Source: Actinomycetes bacterium (GTDB lineage: Bacteria > Actinomycetota > Actinomycetes > Propionibacteriales > Propionibacteriaceae). Taken from it: DNA of 51,156 nt. The DNA is taken from the NCBI GenBank assembly GCA_023442485.1, contig JAEZZG010000023.1, forward strand, positions 1 to 51,156, read 5' to 3'. Within the stretch, counting starts at the first letter, position 1, and each line of letters begins with the position of its first letter. Under the pieces are notes generated by a model that was not told the DNA's origin, did no database searches, and saw only the letters and a list, made by a program, of their open reading frames with translations. The position numbers and the translations under genes are program-made. Positions 1-7,707 of the stretch are shown in pieces.

Positions 1-55
1 CACCGCAATCGACCACGCCCGTGAACTGCTGGCCTCCGCCCAAGCCTGTGATTAG
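1..55 (+). CDS. recN: C-terminal tail of a protein, probably DNA repair ATPase RecN (partial)
   Basis: An open frame enters from the left edge and stops with TAG at 53-55. The last 17 residues read TAIDHARELLASAQACD. Actinobacterial RecN proteins typically end in a similar helix (HAxELL followed by a short Ala-rich tail), and recN commonly lies just upstream of pyrG in this phylum. RecN is an SMC-like ATPase that acts early in double-strand break repair. Only the tail is visible, so the call rests on this short resemblance and on gene order. Confidence 0.55.
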   Translation, partial: TAIDHARELLASAQACD

Positions 56-115
56 GGCAGCGGAGCCTGTGCGGTGGCCTGGTCTTTGTGAGCGGTGTGT
101 TGTTCAGGGGGGATC

Positions 116-147
116 GGTGCCTGGAAGTAAACGGGGTGCCTGGAAGT
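116..147. repeat. Two direct copies of GGTGCCTGGAAGT
   Basis: Exact 13-base copies at 116-128 and 135-147 are separated by 6 bases. The core GGTGCCTGGA also appears in the intergenic tandem repeat near 8783. The function is unknown. It may be a regulatory site or a remnant of a small intergenic repeat family. Confidence 0.6.
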
Positions 148-333
148 GAATAGATCGGTCCCCGGTGATGGCCTGGTGGTGTGGTAGCGCCCTGGGTCGC
201 GTGGTGGTCAGGCAGTGGCCTGATCTCGTGCATCGGGAGTGGATCGGTTCGTTGACCATCCCCCATCTGTGCAGCGATGGTGGCAAAATGATGACGGACG
301 CGCGTCGATTCGGAGATGGCCTTGGATGTGAGA

Positions 334-339
334 TAGATT
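334..339 (+). promoter_or_regulatory. Possible -10 hexamer of pyrG (TAGATT)
   Basis: TAGATT ends 8 bases before the GTG at 348. No good Shine-Dalgarno sequence precedes that GTG. This fits a leaderless or nearly leaderless transcript and supports the GTG start. The spacing is slightly longer than in the other examples in this window. Confidence 0.35.
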
Positions 340-347
340 GGAACCCC

Positions 348-2024
348 GTGGAAGCCTCCAAACAGACTAAGCACATATTCGTAACCGGAGGCGTCGCCTC
401 CTCTCTGGGCAAAGGCTTGACCGCCTCAAGCCTCGGTAATCTGTTGAGTAGCCGTGGCTTGACTGTCACGATGCAAAAGCTCGACCCCTACCTCAATGTT
501 GACCCGGGAACGATGAACCCCTTCCAGCACGGTGAAGTGTTCGTCACGGAAGACGGTGCCGAGACTGATCTTGACATTGGCCACTATGAACGATTCCTTG
601 ACCGGAATCTGGCCGGGGTTGCCAATGTGACCACAGGCCAGGTTTATTCAACGGTGATCGCCAAGGAACGCCGTGGTGACTATCTCGGCGAATGTGTTCA
701 GGTGATTCCGCACATTACTAACGAGATCAAAGACCGCATGCTTGCCATGGAGTCTAGACATGTTGATGTGGTCATCCACGAAATCGGCGGTACCGTCGGC
801 GACATCGAATCCCAGCCTTTCCTGGAAGCCGCACGTCAGGTCCGTCACCAGATCGGTCGCGATCACGTCTTCTTCCTCCATGTCTCACTCATTCCCTACA
901 TTGGTCCGTCCGGGGAACTTAAAACCAAACCGACCCAGCACTCGGTGGCCGCCCTGCGTCAGGTCGGTATTCAGCCCGACGCCATCGTCTGCCGCGCCAA
1001 TTGCCAGATCACTGACGCGGTCAAGTCAAAGATCGCGCTGATGTGTGACGTAGAGGCTCAAGCCGTCATTTCCTGTCCCGACGCCAGCTCGATCTACATG
1101 ATCCCGAAGGTGTTGCACAATGAAGGGCTTGATGCCTACGTCGTCCGACGCCTCAATCTCTTCTTCAAAGACGTTGACTGGTCAAAGTGGAATGATCTAC
1201 TTGACCGCGTCGACAACCCCACCGAGGAAGTCAGCATCGGTGTGGTTGGCAAGTACATCGATCTTCCCGACGCGTATCTGTCGGTGTCAGAGGCCTTGCG
1301 TGCAGGCGGTTTCGCCAACCGGGCCAAGGTCAACATCGTCTGGGTCCCATCAGACGCTTGCGAAACCGCAGAGGGTGCCCGACAGCAACTGCGGGACCTA
1401 GACGGGGTCTGCGTCCCCGGTGGCTTTGGGATTCGAGGTGTCGAAGGAAAGATCGGGGCGATCGCATACGCCCGAGAACACAAGATCCCGATCCTGGGGT
1501 TGTGCCTTGGCCTGCAATGTATGGTCATCGATGTGGCCCGTAATCTGGCCGGGATTGAGGGGGCAGACTCTGCAGAGTTCACTCCCGACACACCCAACCC
1601 GGTGATCAACACCATGGCTGAGCAGGTCGACTTTGTTGAAGGTGCAGGTGGAGATATGGGTGGGACGATGCGTTTGGGAACCTACCCGGCAACCTTGGCC
1701 AAAGGCTCTCAGGTCGCCCGTCTCTATGGCACCACCAAGGTCGCTGAACGTCACCGCCACCGCTACGAAGTCAATAACGCCTACCGTGATCAACTCACCA
1801 AGGCTGGACTGACGATTTGCGGCACCTCGCCTGACTCCACCCTCGTCGAGTTCATCGAGCTTCCTGAGGATGTGCACCCCTTCTATGTTGCGACACAGGC
1901 ACATCCCGAGTTCAAGTCACGCCCGACCCGTCCGCACCCGTTATTTGCCGGACTAATCCGGGCGGCGGTACAACGCAAGGTTGCCCAGCGTCTTCCAGTC
2001 ACGGATGACGAAGGTAAGGAATAA
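348..2024 (+). CDS. pyrG: CTP synthase
   Basis: CTP synthase makes CTP from UTP, ATP and glutamine in the cytoplasm. The N-terminal synthetase domain opens with KHIFVTGGVASSLGKG, the family's nucleotide-binding signature, and continues with the conserved QKLDPYLNVDPGTMNPFQHG region. The C-terminal class I glutamine amidotransferase domain has the nucleophile motif GLCLGLQ and a late H-x-E (AHPEF). The GTG at 348 gives 558 residues, normal for the family, with the conserved segment starting about residue 7. An upstream extension to 165 would add about 60 residues unlike PyrG. The gene lies between a recN tail and a NUDIX gene, as in other actinobacteria. The assignment is secure and the exact start is likely. 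Confidence 0.96.
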   Translation: MEASKQTKHIFVTGGVASSLGKGLTASSLGNLLSSRGLTVTMQKLDPYLNVDPGTMNPFQHGEVFVTEDGAETDLDIGHYERFLDRNLAGVANVTTGQVYSTVIAKERRGDYLGECVQVIPHITNEIKDRMLAMESRHVDVVIHEIGGTVGDIESQPFLEAARQVRHQIGRDHVFFLHVSLIPYIGPSGELKTKPTQHSVAALRQVGIQPDAIVCRANCQITDAVKSKIALMCDVEAQAVISCPDASSIYMIPKVLHNEGLDAYVVRRLNLFFKDVDWSKWNDLLDRVDNPTEEVSIGVVGKYIDLPDAYLSVSEALRAGGFANRAKVNIVWVPSDACETAEGARQQLRDLDGVCVPGGFGIRGVEGKIGAIAYAREHKIPILGLCLGLQCMVIDVARNLAGIEGADSAEFTPDTPNPVINTMAEQVDFVEGAGGDMGGTMRLGTYPATLAKGSQVARLYGTTKVAERHRHRYEVNNAYRDQLTKAGLTICGTSPDSTLVEFIELPEDVHPFYVATQAHPEFKSRPTRPHPLFAGLIRAAVQRKVAQRLPVTDDEGKE

Positions 2025-2189
2025 GGATAAGAGCTTAGCGGTGTACCGTCGCGGACAATGTTTTCGATGAGGGGCGGCGGTGACGACGTGGCTGGGGCTT
2101 GGCCGGGGTGACCGGCGGGCTAGAGCTTCCAGCCGCTGATTCAAGCGGCAGACAATCCCGTCGAGAACCAAGACGGCAGAGGAGGAAAC
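2025..2189. other. Intergenic region pyrG-NUDIX with a small hairpin
   Basis: 165 bases. A 6-bp inverted repeat (GCCGCT at 2132-2137, AGCGGC at 2144-2149) has no T-tract. TTGGCC at 2099-2104 and TAGAGC at 2121-2126, 16 bases apart, form a weak promoter-like pair. A strong ribosome binding site, AGAGGAGG at 2178-2185, serves the next gene. Confidence 0.4.
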
Positions 2190-2888
2190 ATGGATCTGCG
2201 GGGTCACATGGACGATTGCGCCACTTCCTTCGTGCGGGACCAGCTCGAGCAGTGGCCGGTGAGTGCGCGCACCATCGAAGGGCGTGGCCGGGTGATGAAC
2301 TTCGTTGAAGACGTCATCACCACCCCGACAGGGGACACCATCACTCGGCAATGGTGCACTCATCCGGGGGCGGTTGCCGTCATTGCTTGGCGAGATGACG
2401 ACCACATCATGGTGGTGGACCAATACCGTCACCCGGTAGGAATGAGACTGATTGAGCCACCCGCCGGATTACTCGACATCGCCGGTGAAGACTACCTCCT
2501 GGCCGCCCAGCGAGAACTCGCTGAAGAAGCAGAGATTGCCGCTCAGACCTGGAACGTCCTCGTCGACGTCTTCACCACCCCCGGCGGTGTCCAAGAAAGT
2601 ATCCGGGTTTTCCTCGCCCGAGACATCACCCAGGCCGATCGCCCCGACGGCTTCATCATCGAGGGTGAAGAGGCAGATATGGGGCACACCTGGGTTCCGC
2701 GTCAGACCCTCGTCGATGGCATCCTCGCCGGGCACCTGTCGAGCCCGAGTCTGGTGGCGGGAGTGATGGCCCTCGAAATCGCCAGACTAGCGGGCACCGT
2801 CGATCAGCTTCGCCCGGCCAACAGCCCCTGGCCTGCCCGTCAAGCCAAGGCTGCCCGGGACGAAACCTTCGCTGACGGCCATGTCTGA
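2190..2888 (+). CDS. NUDIX hydrolase, ADP-ribose pyrophosphatase type
   Basis: Predicted to hydrolyse nucleoside diphosphate-linked compounds, most likely ADP-ribose to AMP and ribose 5-phosphate. The Nudix segment reads GLLDIAGEDYLLAAQRELAE followed by EAEI. The metal-binding RE...EE residues are present, but the Gly usual near the end of the box is Glu here. The upstream RLIEPPAG matches the ADP-ribose pyrophosphatase subgroup. The protein has 232 residues. The start is set by AGAGGAGG four bases before ATG 2190. It overlaps xerD by 8 bases, suggesting translational coupling. Substrate specificity is inferred from the subgroup and from conserved neighbourhood next to pyrG and xerD. Confidence 0.85.
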   Translation: MDLRGHMDDCATSFVRDQLEQWPVSARTIEGRGRVMNFVEDVITTPTGDTITRQWCTHPGAVAVIAWRDDDHIMVVDQYRHPVGMRLIEPPAGLLDIAGEDYLLAAQRELAEEAEIAAQTWNVLVDVFTTPGGVQESIRVFLARDITQADRPDGFIIEGEEADMGHTWVPRQTLVDGILAGHLSSPSLVAGVMALEIARLAGTVDQLRPANSPWPARQAKAARDETFADGHV

Positions 2889-3837
2889 TGCTGAGTCCAG
2901 TGCCTCACCTTCTCTGCGGAGGGGACTGAGAAACTACCTCAACCATATTCAGGCTGAGCGGGGGCTGTCTGACAATACAGTCGCCGCATATCGGCGAGAC
3001 TTGAATCGCTATCTTGGCTGGCTCACCCGCAAATCGATCCTTTCTTTCGACGCCGTCAGCGCAACCGATATTGCTGAGTACCAGATCTGGTTGAGTTCGG
3101 GGGACGATAATCAACCGGGCCTGGCGGCTGCATCGGTGGCCAGAGGGATCGTCGCGGTGAGAAATCTGCATGCCTTCTTGGTTGATGAACAAGTCACCCC
3201 TGATAACCCGGCTGCCACCATCCCGGCTCCGCAAATCCCGCAACGATTACCGCATACCCTCACCGTTGATGAGGTTGCACAACTGTTGCAAGCCCCTAGT
3301 CGCGACACTATTACCGGCATCCGGGACGCAGTGTTGCTGGAGCTTCTCTATGGCACAGGGGCGCGCGTTTCCGAGATTGTCCATCTCGATGTTGACGACG
3401 TCGCGTCCGTCATTGATCACCCCGGGGCAGGGCTGAGACTCATCGGCAAAGGCGATAAAGAGCGGATCGTTCCGCTCGGCTCCTATGCCCGCGACGCGTT
3501 GCGAACCTACTTGGTCCGGTCGCGTCCGTCATTGATCACAAAGTCGCGGCAACCGTCACCAGCGTTGATTCTTAACAACCGAGGGAATCGTTTGTCGAGA
3601 CAATCTGCGTGGCTGATCTTGCAGGAATGTGCTGAACGGGCCCAGCTTAGACAGAAAATCTCGCCTCACTCGCTGCGGCACTCTTTCGCCACCCACATGC
3701 TTGACGGGGGAGCCGACGTCAGAGTTGTCCAAGAGATCCTCGGTCATTCGTCCGTCACGACAACTCAGATTTATACTCATGTGACGATCGAGCACCTGCG
3801 CGAGGTTTATGCGCATGCCCATCCGCGGGCCAAATAG
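2881..3837 (+). CDS. xerD: Site-specific tyrosine recombinase XerD
   Basis: XerD acts with XerC at dif to resolve chromosome dimers before cell division. The 318-residue protein has the N-terminal core-binding helices (about residues 12-105) and the C-terminal catalytic domain. The full catalytic set is visible: Arg162 in GTGARVSE, Lys190 in GKGDKER, His263 and Arg266 in HSLRHSFATH, His289 in LGHSS, and the nucleophile Tyr298 in QIYTH. The start overlaps the NUDIX stop. A segment around residues 171-184, between the catalytic Arg and Lys, looks slightly longer than usual and contains one copy of a 20-base sequence repeated 119 bases downstream in another frame. The parA start follows closely. 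Confidence 0.95.
   Translation: MSDAESSASPSLRRGLRNYLNHIQAERGLSDNTVAAYRRDLNRYLGWLTRKSILSFDAVSATDIAEYQIWLSSGDDNQPGLAAASVARGIVAVRNLHAFLVDEQVTPDNPAATIPAPQIPQRLPHTLTVDEVAQLLQAPSRDTITGIRDAVLLELLYGTGARVSEIVHLDVDDVASVIDHPGAGLRLIGKGDKERIVPLGSYARDALRTYLVRSRPSLITKSRQPSPALILNNRGNRLSRQSAWLILQECAERAQLRQKISPHSLRHSFATHMLDGGADVRVVQEILGHSSVTTTQIYTHVTIEHLREVYAHAHPRAK
3401..3539 (+). repeat. Exact 20-base direct repeat inside xerD
   Basis: TCGCGTCCGTCATTGATCAC occurs at 3401-3420 and again at 3520-3539. The offset of 119 is not a multiple of three, so the copies are read in different frames (VASVIDH versus RSRPSLIT). The second copy encodes residues typical of XerD, so the first may be the inserted one. Each copy ends near a TGATCA palindrome. 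Confidence 0.8.
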
Positions 3838-3874
3838 GTATGCTTGGCTCAACGGACATTCAGGAGAGAAAACT

Positions 3875-4786
3875 ATGGCTGAATCAGATGCCCCGCTGTT
3901 CAAGGTTGACCTCGATTTATCACAAGAATCGGCAACTCAACAGCCTGAGCTGGATTTCGTCGGACGTCCGTTTCCCGCCTTGCCAGAGGTGAAACCACCG
4001 CGTGAACCGCGGCGCGCCACGGTGATTGCGATGTGTAATCAGAAAGGCGGTGTGGGCAAGACCACCACGACGATCAATGTTGGGGCGTGTCTGGTTGAGC
4101 TAGGCCGTCGCGTCCTGCTCGTTGATTGTGACCCGCAAGGATCATTGTCGGTCGGTTTGGGAGTCAATCCGCATCAGCTCGACAAGTCGATCTACACCTT
4201 GTTGATGTCGGACGACGACGATATCCACGACGTTATTCGCCCCACATCGGTCAAAGGCCTCGACATTCTGCCATCCAATATCGACCTGTCTGCCGCCGAG
4301 GTGCAGCTAGTCAATGAGGTGGCTCGCGAACTCACCTTGAAACGGGTCCTGGCTAAGGTCCGCGATGACTACGACGTGATCTTGATTGACTGCGCACCGT
4401 CCTTGGGCCTGCTGACCATCAATGCGCTGGCCGCTTCGCATTATGTGTTGATTCCTCTAGAGTGCGAGTTCTTCGCGTTGAGAGGCGTGGCCTTGCTGAC
4501 TGAGACTGTGCGCAAGGTGCAAGACCGAATCAACCCAGACTTAGAACTTCTCGGCTTGTTGGCGACGATGGTGGATGTGCGCACCTTGCATGCCAAGGAG
4601 GTCATGGGCACCCTCGTTGAGGCATTCGGCGAGAAAGTGTTTCACACCATCATTCGTCGCACCGTGAAGTTTCCGGAGACTTCAGTGGCCGGCGAACCCA
4701 TCACGACTTACGCGCCGACTTCTGCCGGCGCTGATAGCTACCGGATGCTTGCCAAGGAGGTGCTGGCTCGGTGTCCCGACGCATAA
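3875..4786 (+). CDS. parA: ParA/Soj-family chromosome partitioning ATPase
   Basis: A ParA-type Walker ATPase that binds DNA nonspecifically and helps segregate chromosomal origins or load condensin. The deviant Walker A KGGVGKTTT is preceded by ATVIAMCNQ. The Walker A' motif LLVDCDPQG and Walker B VILIDCAPS follow. The ATG at 3875 has AGGAGAG six bases upstream and gives 303 residues. A longer frame back to 3809 would read through the end of xerD and is rejected. It overlaps the following RHH-like gene by 16 bases and leads into scpA and scpB, so it probably belongs to a condensin/segregation operon. It is likely distinct from the origin-proximal parAB pair, which is not in this window. Confidence 0.93.
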   Translation: MAESDAPLFKVDLDLSQESATQQPELDFVGRPFPALPEVKPPREPRRATVIAMCNQKGGVGKTTTTINVGACLVELGRRVLLVDCDPQGSLSVGLGVNPHQLDKSIYTLLMSDDDDIHDVIRPTSVKGLDILPSNIDLSAAEVQLVNEVARELTLKRVLAKVRDDYDVILIDCAPSLGLLTINALAASHYVLIPLECEFFALRGVALLTETVRKVQDRINPDLELLGLLATMVDVRTLHAKEVMGTLVEAFGEKVFHTIIRRTVKFPETSVAGEPITTYAPTSAGADSYRMLAKEVLARCPDA

Positions 4787-5250
4787 GGCTCCCTGGTGCC
4801 GACGAGCTATTTCGCCCGACGAAGGATGTTTACGACGACGCCGTGACAGGCCCGGATTCGGCGACTGGCGGTGGTGACTCAGTAGTCGATGGTGTCGATA
4901 TCGTCGATGAGGGTGCCGCTGCGAAGGCCGGTGTCTCAGGTTCGGCGGGTGCTGAGTCTGTACCTGCGGCCGGGGCGCCCGTCGTCAAGACCCGTAAAAC
5001 CCGCAGTCGGGGAGGGGAGTCGCAGCAGGTTGCTTTTACCGGCCGGGTCAGTCACGACGAGAAGATCACCGTTTATTTGTCCTCGGATGAACTGCTGACT
5101 ATTGACCACGTCACCTTGCAGTTGAGGCGCGAAACCGGGACCAAGATTGATCGCGGACGCTTGATTCGGGCTGCCATTGCGGCTGCGATTGAGGGGTGGA
5201 ACCTCAGTGGAGTTGATTCCGACCTAGCCCGGCGGTTGACCCAGTCGTGA
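4771..5250 (+). CDS. Ribbon-helix-helix-like DNA-binding protein, possible ParA partner
   Basis: I do not recognise a named family. The first roughly 95 residues are low-complexity and acidic or Ala/Gly-rich, probably disordered. Residues about 97-145 have the pattern of a ribbon-helix-helix domain: a short strand (KITVYLSSDEL), a helix (TIDHVTLQLRRETG) and a second helix beginning DRGRLIRAAI. Plasmid partition systems often pair a ParA ATPase with a small RHH centromere-binding protein, and this gene overlaps parA by 16 bases and scpA by 4. The GTG start at 4771 lies inside parA. A role as DNA-binding adaptor for the upstream ParA is an inference from context and fold. Confidence 0.75.
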   Translation: MSRRIRLPGADELFRPTKDVYDDAVTGPDSATGGGDSVVDGVDIVDEGAAAKAGVSGSAGAESVPAAGAPVVKTRKTRSRGGESQQVAFTGRVSHDEKITVYLSSDELLTIDHVTLQLRRETGTKIDRGRLIRAAIAAAIEGWNLSGVDSDLARRLTQS

Positions 5251-6047
5251 GTGAGCTAACCCAAGAATCGTCGGATTTCGTCGTCAAACTCGACAATTTT
5301 GAGGGGCCTTTTGACCTGCTGCTGCAGCTTATTTCCCGACGCAAACTCGATGTCACCGAGGTCGCCCTATCTCAGGTTACCGACGAATTCATCGCGACCG
5401 TCCTGGCCGCCTCCGAATCCTGGGACCTGGAACAGACCAGCTCATTTCTCGTCGTCGCCGCCACCTTGCTGGACTTGAAAACCGCCAGACTCTTGCCCAG
5501 CGGTGAGGTCGAGGATGAAGAAGACATCGCCATCCTCGAAGCGCGCGACCTGCTATTTGCCAAGCTCTTACAGTATCGGGCATTCAAGAAGGCCGCCGAA
5601 TGGGTTGAAGTCACGATGTCCAACCAAGTCAATCGAGTGCCTAGGCCCGGCGGACTTGAACCTGAGTTCACCGCGTTACTCCCCGAACCTGTGATTGCAG
5701 TTTCTTGGGAGAGATTCGCCCAGATCGTTGCCAATCTCCTCGCGCCCAAACCTGCCCTAGAGATCAGCCTCGCCCACCTCCACTCATCTAAGGTGTCAGT
5801 GAGCGAACAAGCGCGCCACATCGCTGACACTCTCAGACGCTCCCGCGTCACCACCTTCCGCAGCTTGACCGCCCAGCTTGACCGGACCACTACAGTTGCT
5901 CGTTTTCTCGCCCTACTCGAAATGTTTCGGCAGCGTCTGGTGAGTTTTGAACAGCTCACCCCACTGGGAGAATTAACCATTCGATGGACCGGGGATGACC
6001 AGACCGAAGTTGAGATTGTGGATGAATATGACAACCCATCTGAATAG
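5247..6047 (+). CDS. scpA: Segregation and condensation protein A
   Basis: ScpA is the kleisin subunit that links SMC heads and binds ScpB in the bacterial condensin complex. The N-terminus has the family hallmark VKLDNFEGPFDLLLQLI, and the C-terminal winged-helix region ends in RFLALLEMFRQRLVSFEQ, where kleisins contact the SMC head. It has 266 residues, normal for the family. The start is a GTG overlapping the upstream stop (GTGA), typical of translational coupling. scpB follows within 10 bases. Confidence 0.95.
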   Translation: MSELTQESSDFVVKLDNFEGPFDLLLQLISRRKLDVTEVALSQVTDEFIATVLAASESWDLEQTSSFLVVAATLLDLKTARLLPSGEVEDEEDIAILEARDLLFAKLLQYRAFKKAAEWVEVTMSNQVNRVPRPGGLEPEFTALLPEPVIAVSWERFAQIVANLLAPKPALEISLAHLHSSKVSVSEQARHIADTLRRSRVTTFRSLTAQLDRTTTVARFLALLEMFRQRLVSFEQLTPLGELTIRWTGDDQTEVEIVDEYDNPSE

Positions 6048-6057
6048 GACCAAGACT

Positions 6058-6939
6058 ATGACGCACACCAGGTACACCGACGAAGAGCCCACAGTTGATG
6101 GTGTGACCATCGAGGATGTTGCTATTGATGGTGTTGGGCTCGATGATGCTGTCAGTGATGGTGTTGGGTTTGATGGTGCTGTCAGTGACGCAGTGGAAGG
6201 TGCGTCGTCGGCTGAGGACGCGGGCCGTGATGGGCCGGTGAGTGAGGAGACGGGCCCTGAGGCTCCGGCGGCTGAGGGAATCGGCGATGATGAAGCGGTC
6301 GGGGAGGATGCCCTCGTCGTCAAGACCGCCACCGAGATCGCCCCTGTTCTCGAAGCTATCTTGATCCAAACCCCAGAAGCTTTGTCTACGTCGGTGTTGG
6401 CCGAGGCGGTGGGGGCTCCAGAACCGGTTGTTGAAGAGGCGCTCTACGATCTGGTCGAGTTCTACCGCGAACATGATCGCGGATTCGAGTTACGATTCGT
6501 CGCCGGTGGGTGGCGCTACTGGTCACGCAGGGAATATCGTGACATCATCGCCGCGTGGGTGGTTTCTGGCGTCCAAGGCAAACTTTCCCAAGCCGCACTC
6601 GAAACCTTGTCTGTGATCGCCTATCTTCAACCCGTGTCGCGGCAGAAGGTGTCGGCGATTCGTGGGGTCAACGTCGACTCCGTCGTCAGAACCTTGATGG
6701 CACGCGGGCTCATCGACGAATCAGGGCTTGATTCAGACACCGGTGCCCGCACCCTGCACACCACAGATTATTTCCTGGAGCGGATGGGACTTGGCTCCCT
6801 CGACGACCTACCTCCCCTGGCTCCACTTCTACCTGAGGCTACAGACCTGGAGGCGGAATTGGCTAAACTCGCTGATTCAGGGCCCGCAACCGCGATTCAG
6901 CCCGCCCTCAACGTCGATGAAGAGGAGAAACATGACTGA
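6058..6939 (+). CDS. scpB: Segregation and condensation protein B with acidic N-terminal extension
   Basis: ScpB forms a dimer that binds ScpA in the SMC complex. The winged-helix core begins around residue 85 and includes EFYREHDRGFEL, the conserved LSQAALETLSVIAYLQPVSR and the segment RGVNVDSVVRTLMARGLI. Before it lies an acidic region with two near-identical ten-residue units (DGVGLDDAVS and DGVGFDGAVS), probably disordered. The ATG at 6058 follows the scpA stop. In-frame ATGs at 5995, 6022 and 6028 would overlap scpA. No strong ribosome binding site settles the choice. The gene overlaps rluB by 8 bases. Confidence 0.92.
   Translation: MTHTRYTDEEPTVDGVTIEDVAIDGVGLDDAVSDGVGFDGAVSDAVEGASSAEDAGRDGPVSEETGPEAPAAEGIGDDEAVGEDALVVKTATEIAPVLEAILIQTPEALSTSVLAEAVGAPEPVVEEALYDLVEFYREHDRGFELRFVAGGWRYWSRREYRDIIAAWVVSGVQGKLSQAALETLSVIAYLQPVSRQKVSAIRGVNVDSVVRTLMARGLIDESGLDSDTGARTLHTTDYFLERMGLGSLDDLPPLAPLLPEATDLEAELAKLADSGPATAIQPALNVDEEEKHD
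6127..6186 (+). repeat. Two 30-base tandem units in the scpB N-terminal region
   Basis: Units at 6127-6156 and 6157-6186 differ at a few positions and encode DGVGLDDAVS and DGVGFDGAVS. The 30-base length keeps the reading frame. This fits recent expansion in a disordered acidic linker. Confidence 0.75.
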
Positions 6940-7663
6940 CGAACCGATCCGGTTGCAAAAGGTCCTTGCCCAGGCCGGGGTGGCCTCGCGTCGGGCTAGT
7001 GAAGAGTTGATCGCTGAAGGCAGGGTCGAGGTCAATGGAAAAATCGTCACCGAGATGGGTACCCGCGTCGATCCTGAACGTGACCAGATTCGGGTTGATG
7101 GTGCCAGAATCCCCTCAGCGCGCAAACACGTCTACCTGATCTTCAACAAGCCTCGCGGGGTGGTCTCCACCATGGATGACCCACAAGGACGCCCCACCCT
7201 GACGGATTTCATCCCTGCCCGCACCCCGCGCGTCTATCATGTCGGCCGTCTCGATACCGACACTGAAGGGCTACTACTGTTGACCAATGATGGGGAGTTC
7301 GCCCATCGTCTATCCCATCCCAGCTATGAGGTGAAGAAGACCTACGTCGCCGAAGTCGAGGGCTTCCTAGACAATAAGACTCTGCGAGCTTTGGGGAAGA
7401 CGACAGTACTGGAAGATGGCCCGGTAACCCCGGATAAGGTCAAGCTGGTGATGCGTTCTGACCCGAAATCCCTCGTCGAATTGACCGTGCATGAAGGACG
7501 GAACCGGCTAGTTCGGCGCCTGATGGATAGCTGCGGTCATCCGGTGCGCAAACTCTCGCGCACCAGATTCGGATCGGTGCATGTTGGCCAACTTGCGGTG
7601 GGGCAGATGCGCCCGCTGACTCGTGACGAACTCGGGTCCCTGCTTGATCTCGTCGGCATGTAA
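6932..7663 (+). CDS. rluB: 23S rRNA pseudouridine synthase, RluB family
   Basis: Converts a specific uridine in 23S rRNA to pseudouridine. The N-terminal S4 RNA-binding domain begins RLQKVLAQAGVASRRASEEL. The catalytic domain carries the RsuA/RluB motif GRLDTDTEGLLLLTNDG with the catalytic Asp at residue 108. The ATG at 6932 has GAGGAG upstream and overlaps the scpB stop, giving 243 residues, normal for the family. A frame extending further upstream would lie within scpB. Placement directly after scpB is common in Gram-positive bacteria. The exact target uridine is inferred from the subfamily. Confidence 0.93.
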   Translation: MTDEPIRLQKVLAQAGVASRRASEELIAEGRVEVNGKIVTEMGTRVDPERDQIRVDGARIPSARKHVYLIFNKPRGVVSTMDDPQGRPTLTDFIPARTPRVYHVGRLDTDTEGLLLLTNDGEFAHRLSHPSYEVKKTYVAEVEGFLDNKTLRALGKTTVLEDGPVTPDKVKLVMRSDPKSLVELTVHEGRNRLVRRLMDSCGHPVRKLSRTRFGSVHVGQLAVGQMRPLTRDELGSLLDLVGM

Positions 7664-7670
7664 TCCAGGC

Positions 7671-7700
7671 TTAGGGCGTCTTGGCAAAGTGGGTTATCCT
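7671..7700 (+). promoter_or_regulatory. Candidate promoter of the FKBP lipoprotein gene
   Basis: TTAGGG at 7671-7676 and TATCCT at 7695-7700 are separated by 18 bases. The -10 hexamer ends 7 bases before GTG 7708, placing the start codon at or near the transcription start. Confidence 0.45.
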
Positions 7701-7707
7701 ACTTCGT

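Larger units (their letters stand above)
56..347. other. Intergenic region recN-pyrG, with a duplicated GGTGCCTGGAAGT element
   Basis: About 290 bases without a convincing gene. GGTGCCTGGAAGT occurs twice, at 116-128 and 135-147, a 19-base period. No strong hairpin terminator is visible after the recN tail. The open frame that extends pyrG upstream into this region lacks CTP synthase character and is treated as non-coding. A possible -10 hexamer for pyrG lies at 334-339. Confidence 0.5.

Noticed and set aside
165..347. N-terminal extension of pyrG
   Set aside because: The added 61 residues do not resemble CTP synthase, and a GTG with an upstream TANNNT lies exactly where the family's N-terminus is expected.
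5372..6034. 220-codon open frame antisense to scpA
   Set aside because: Low-complexity Ser/Arg-rich translation typical of a shadow frame opposite a real gene with a strong ScpA signature.
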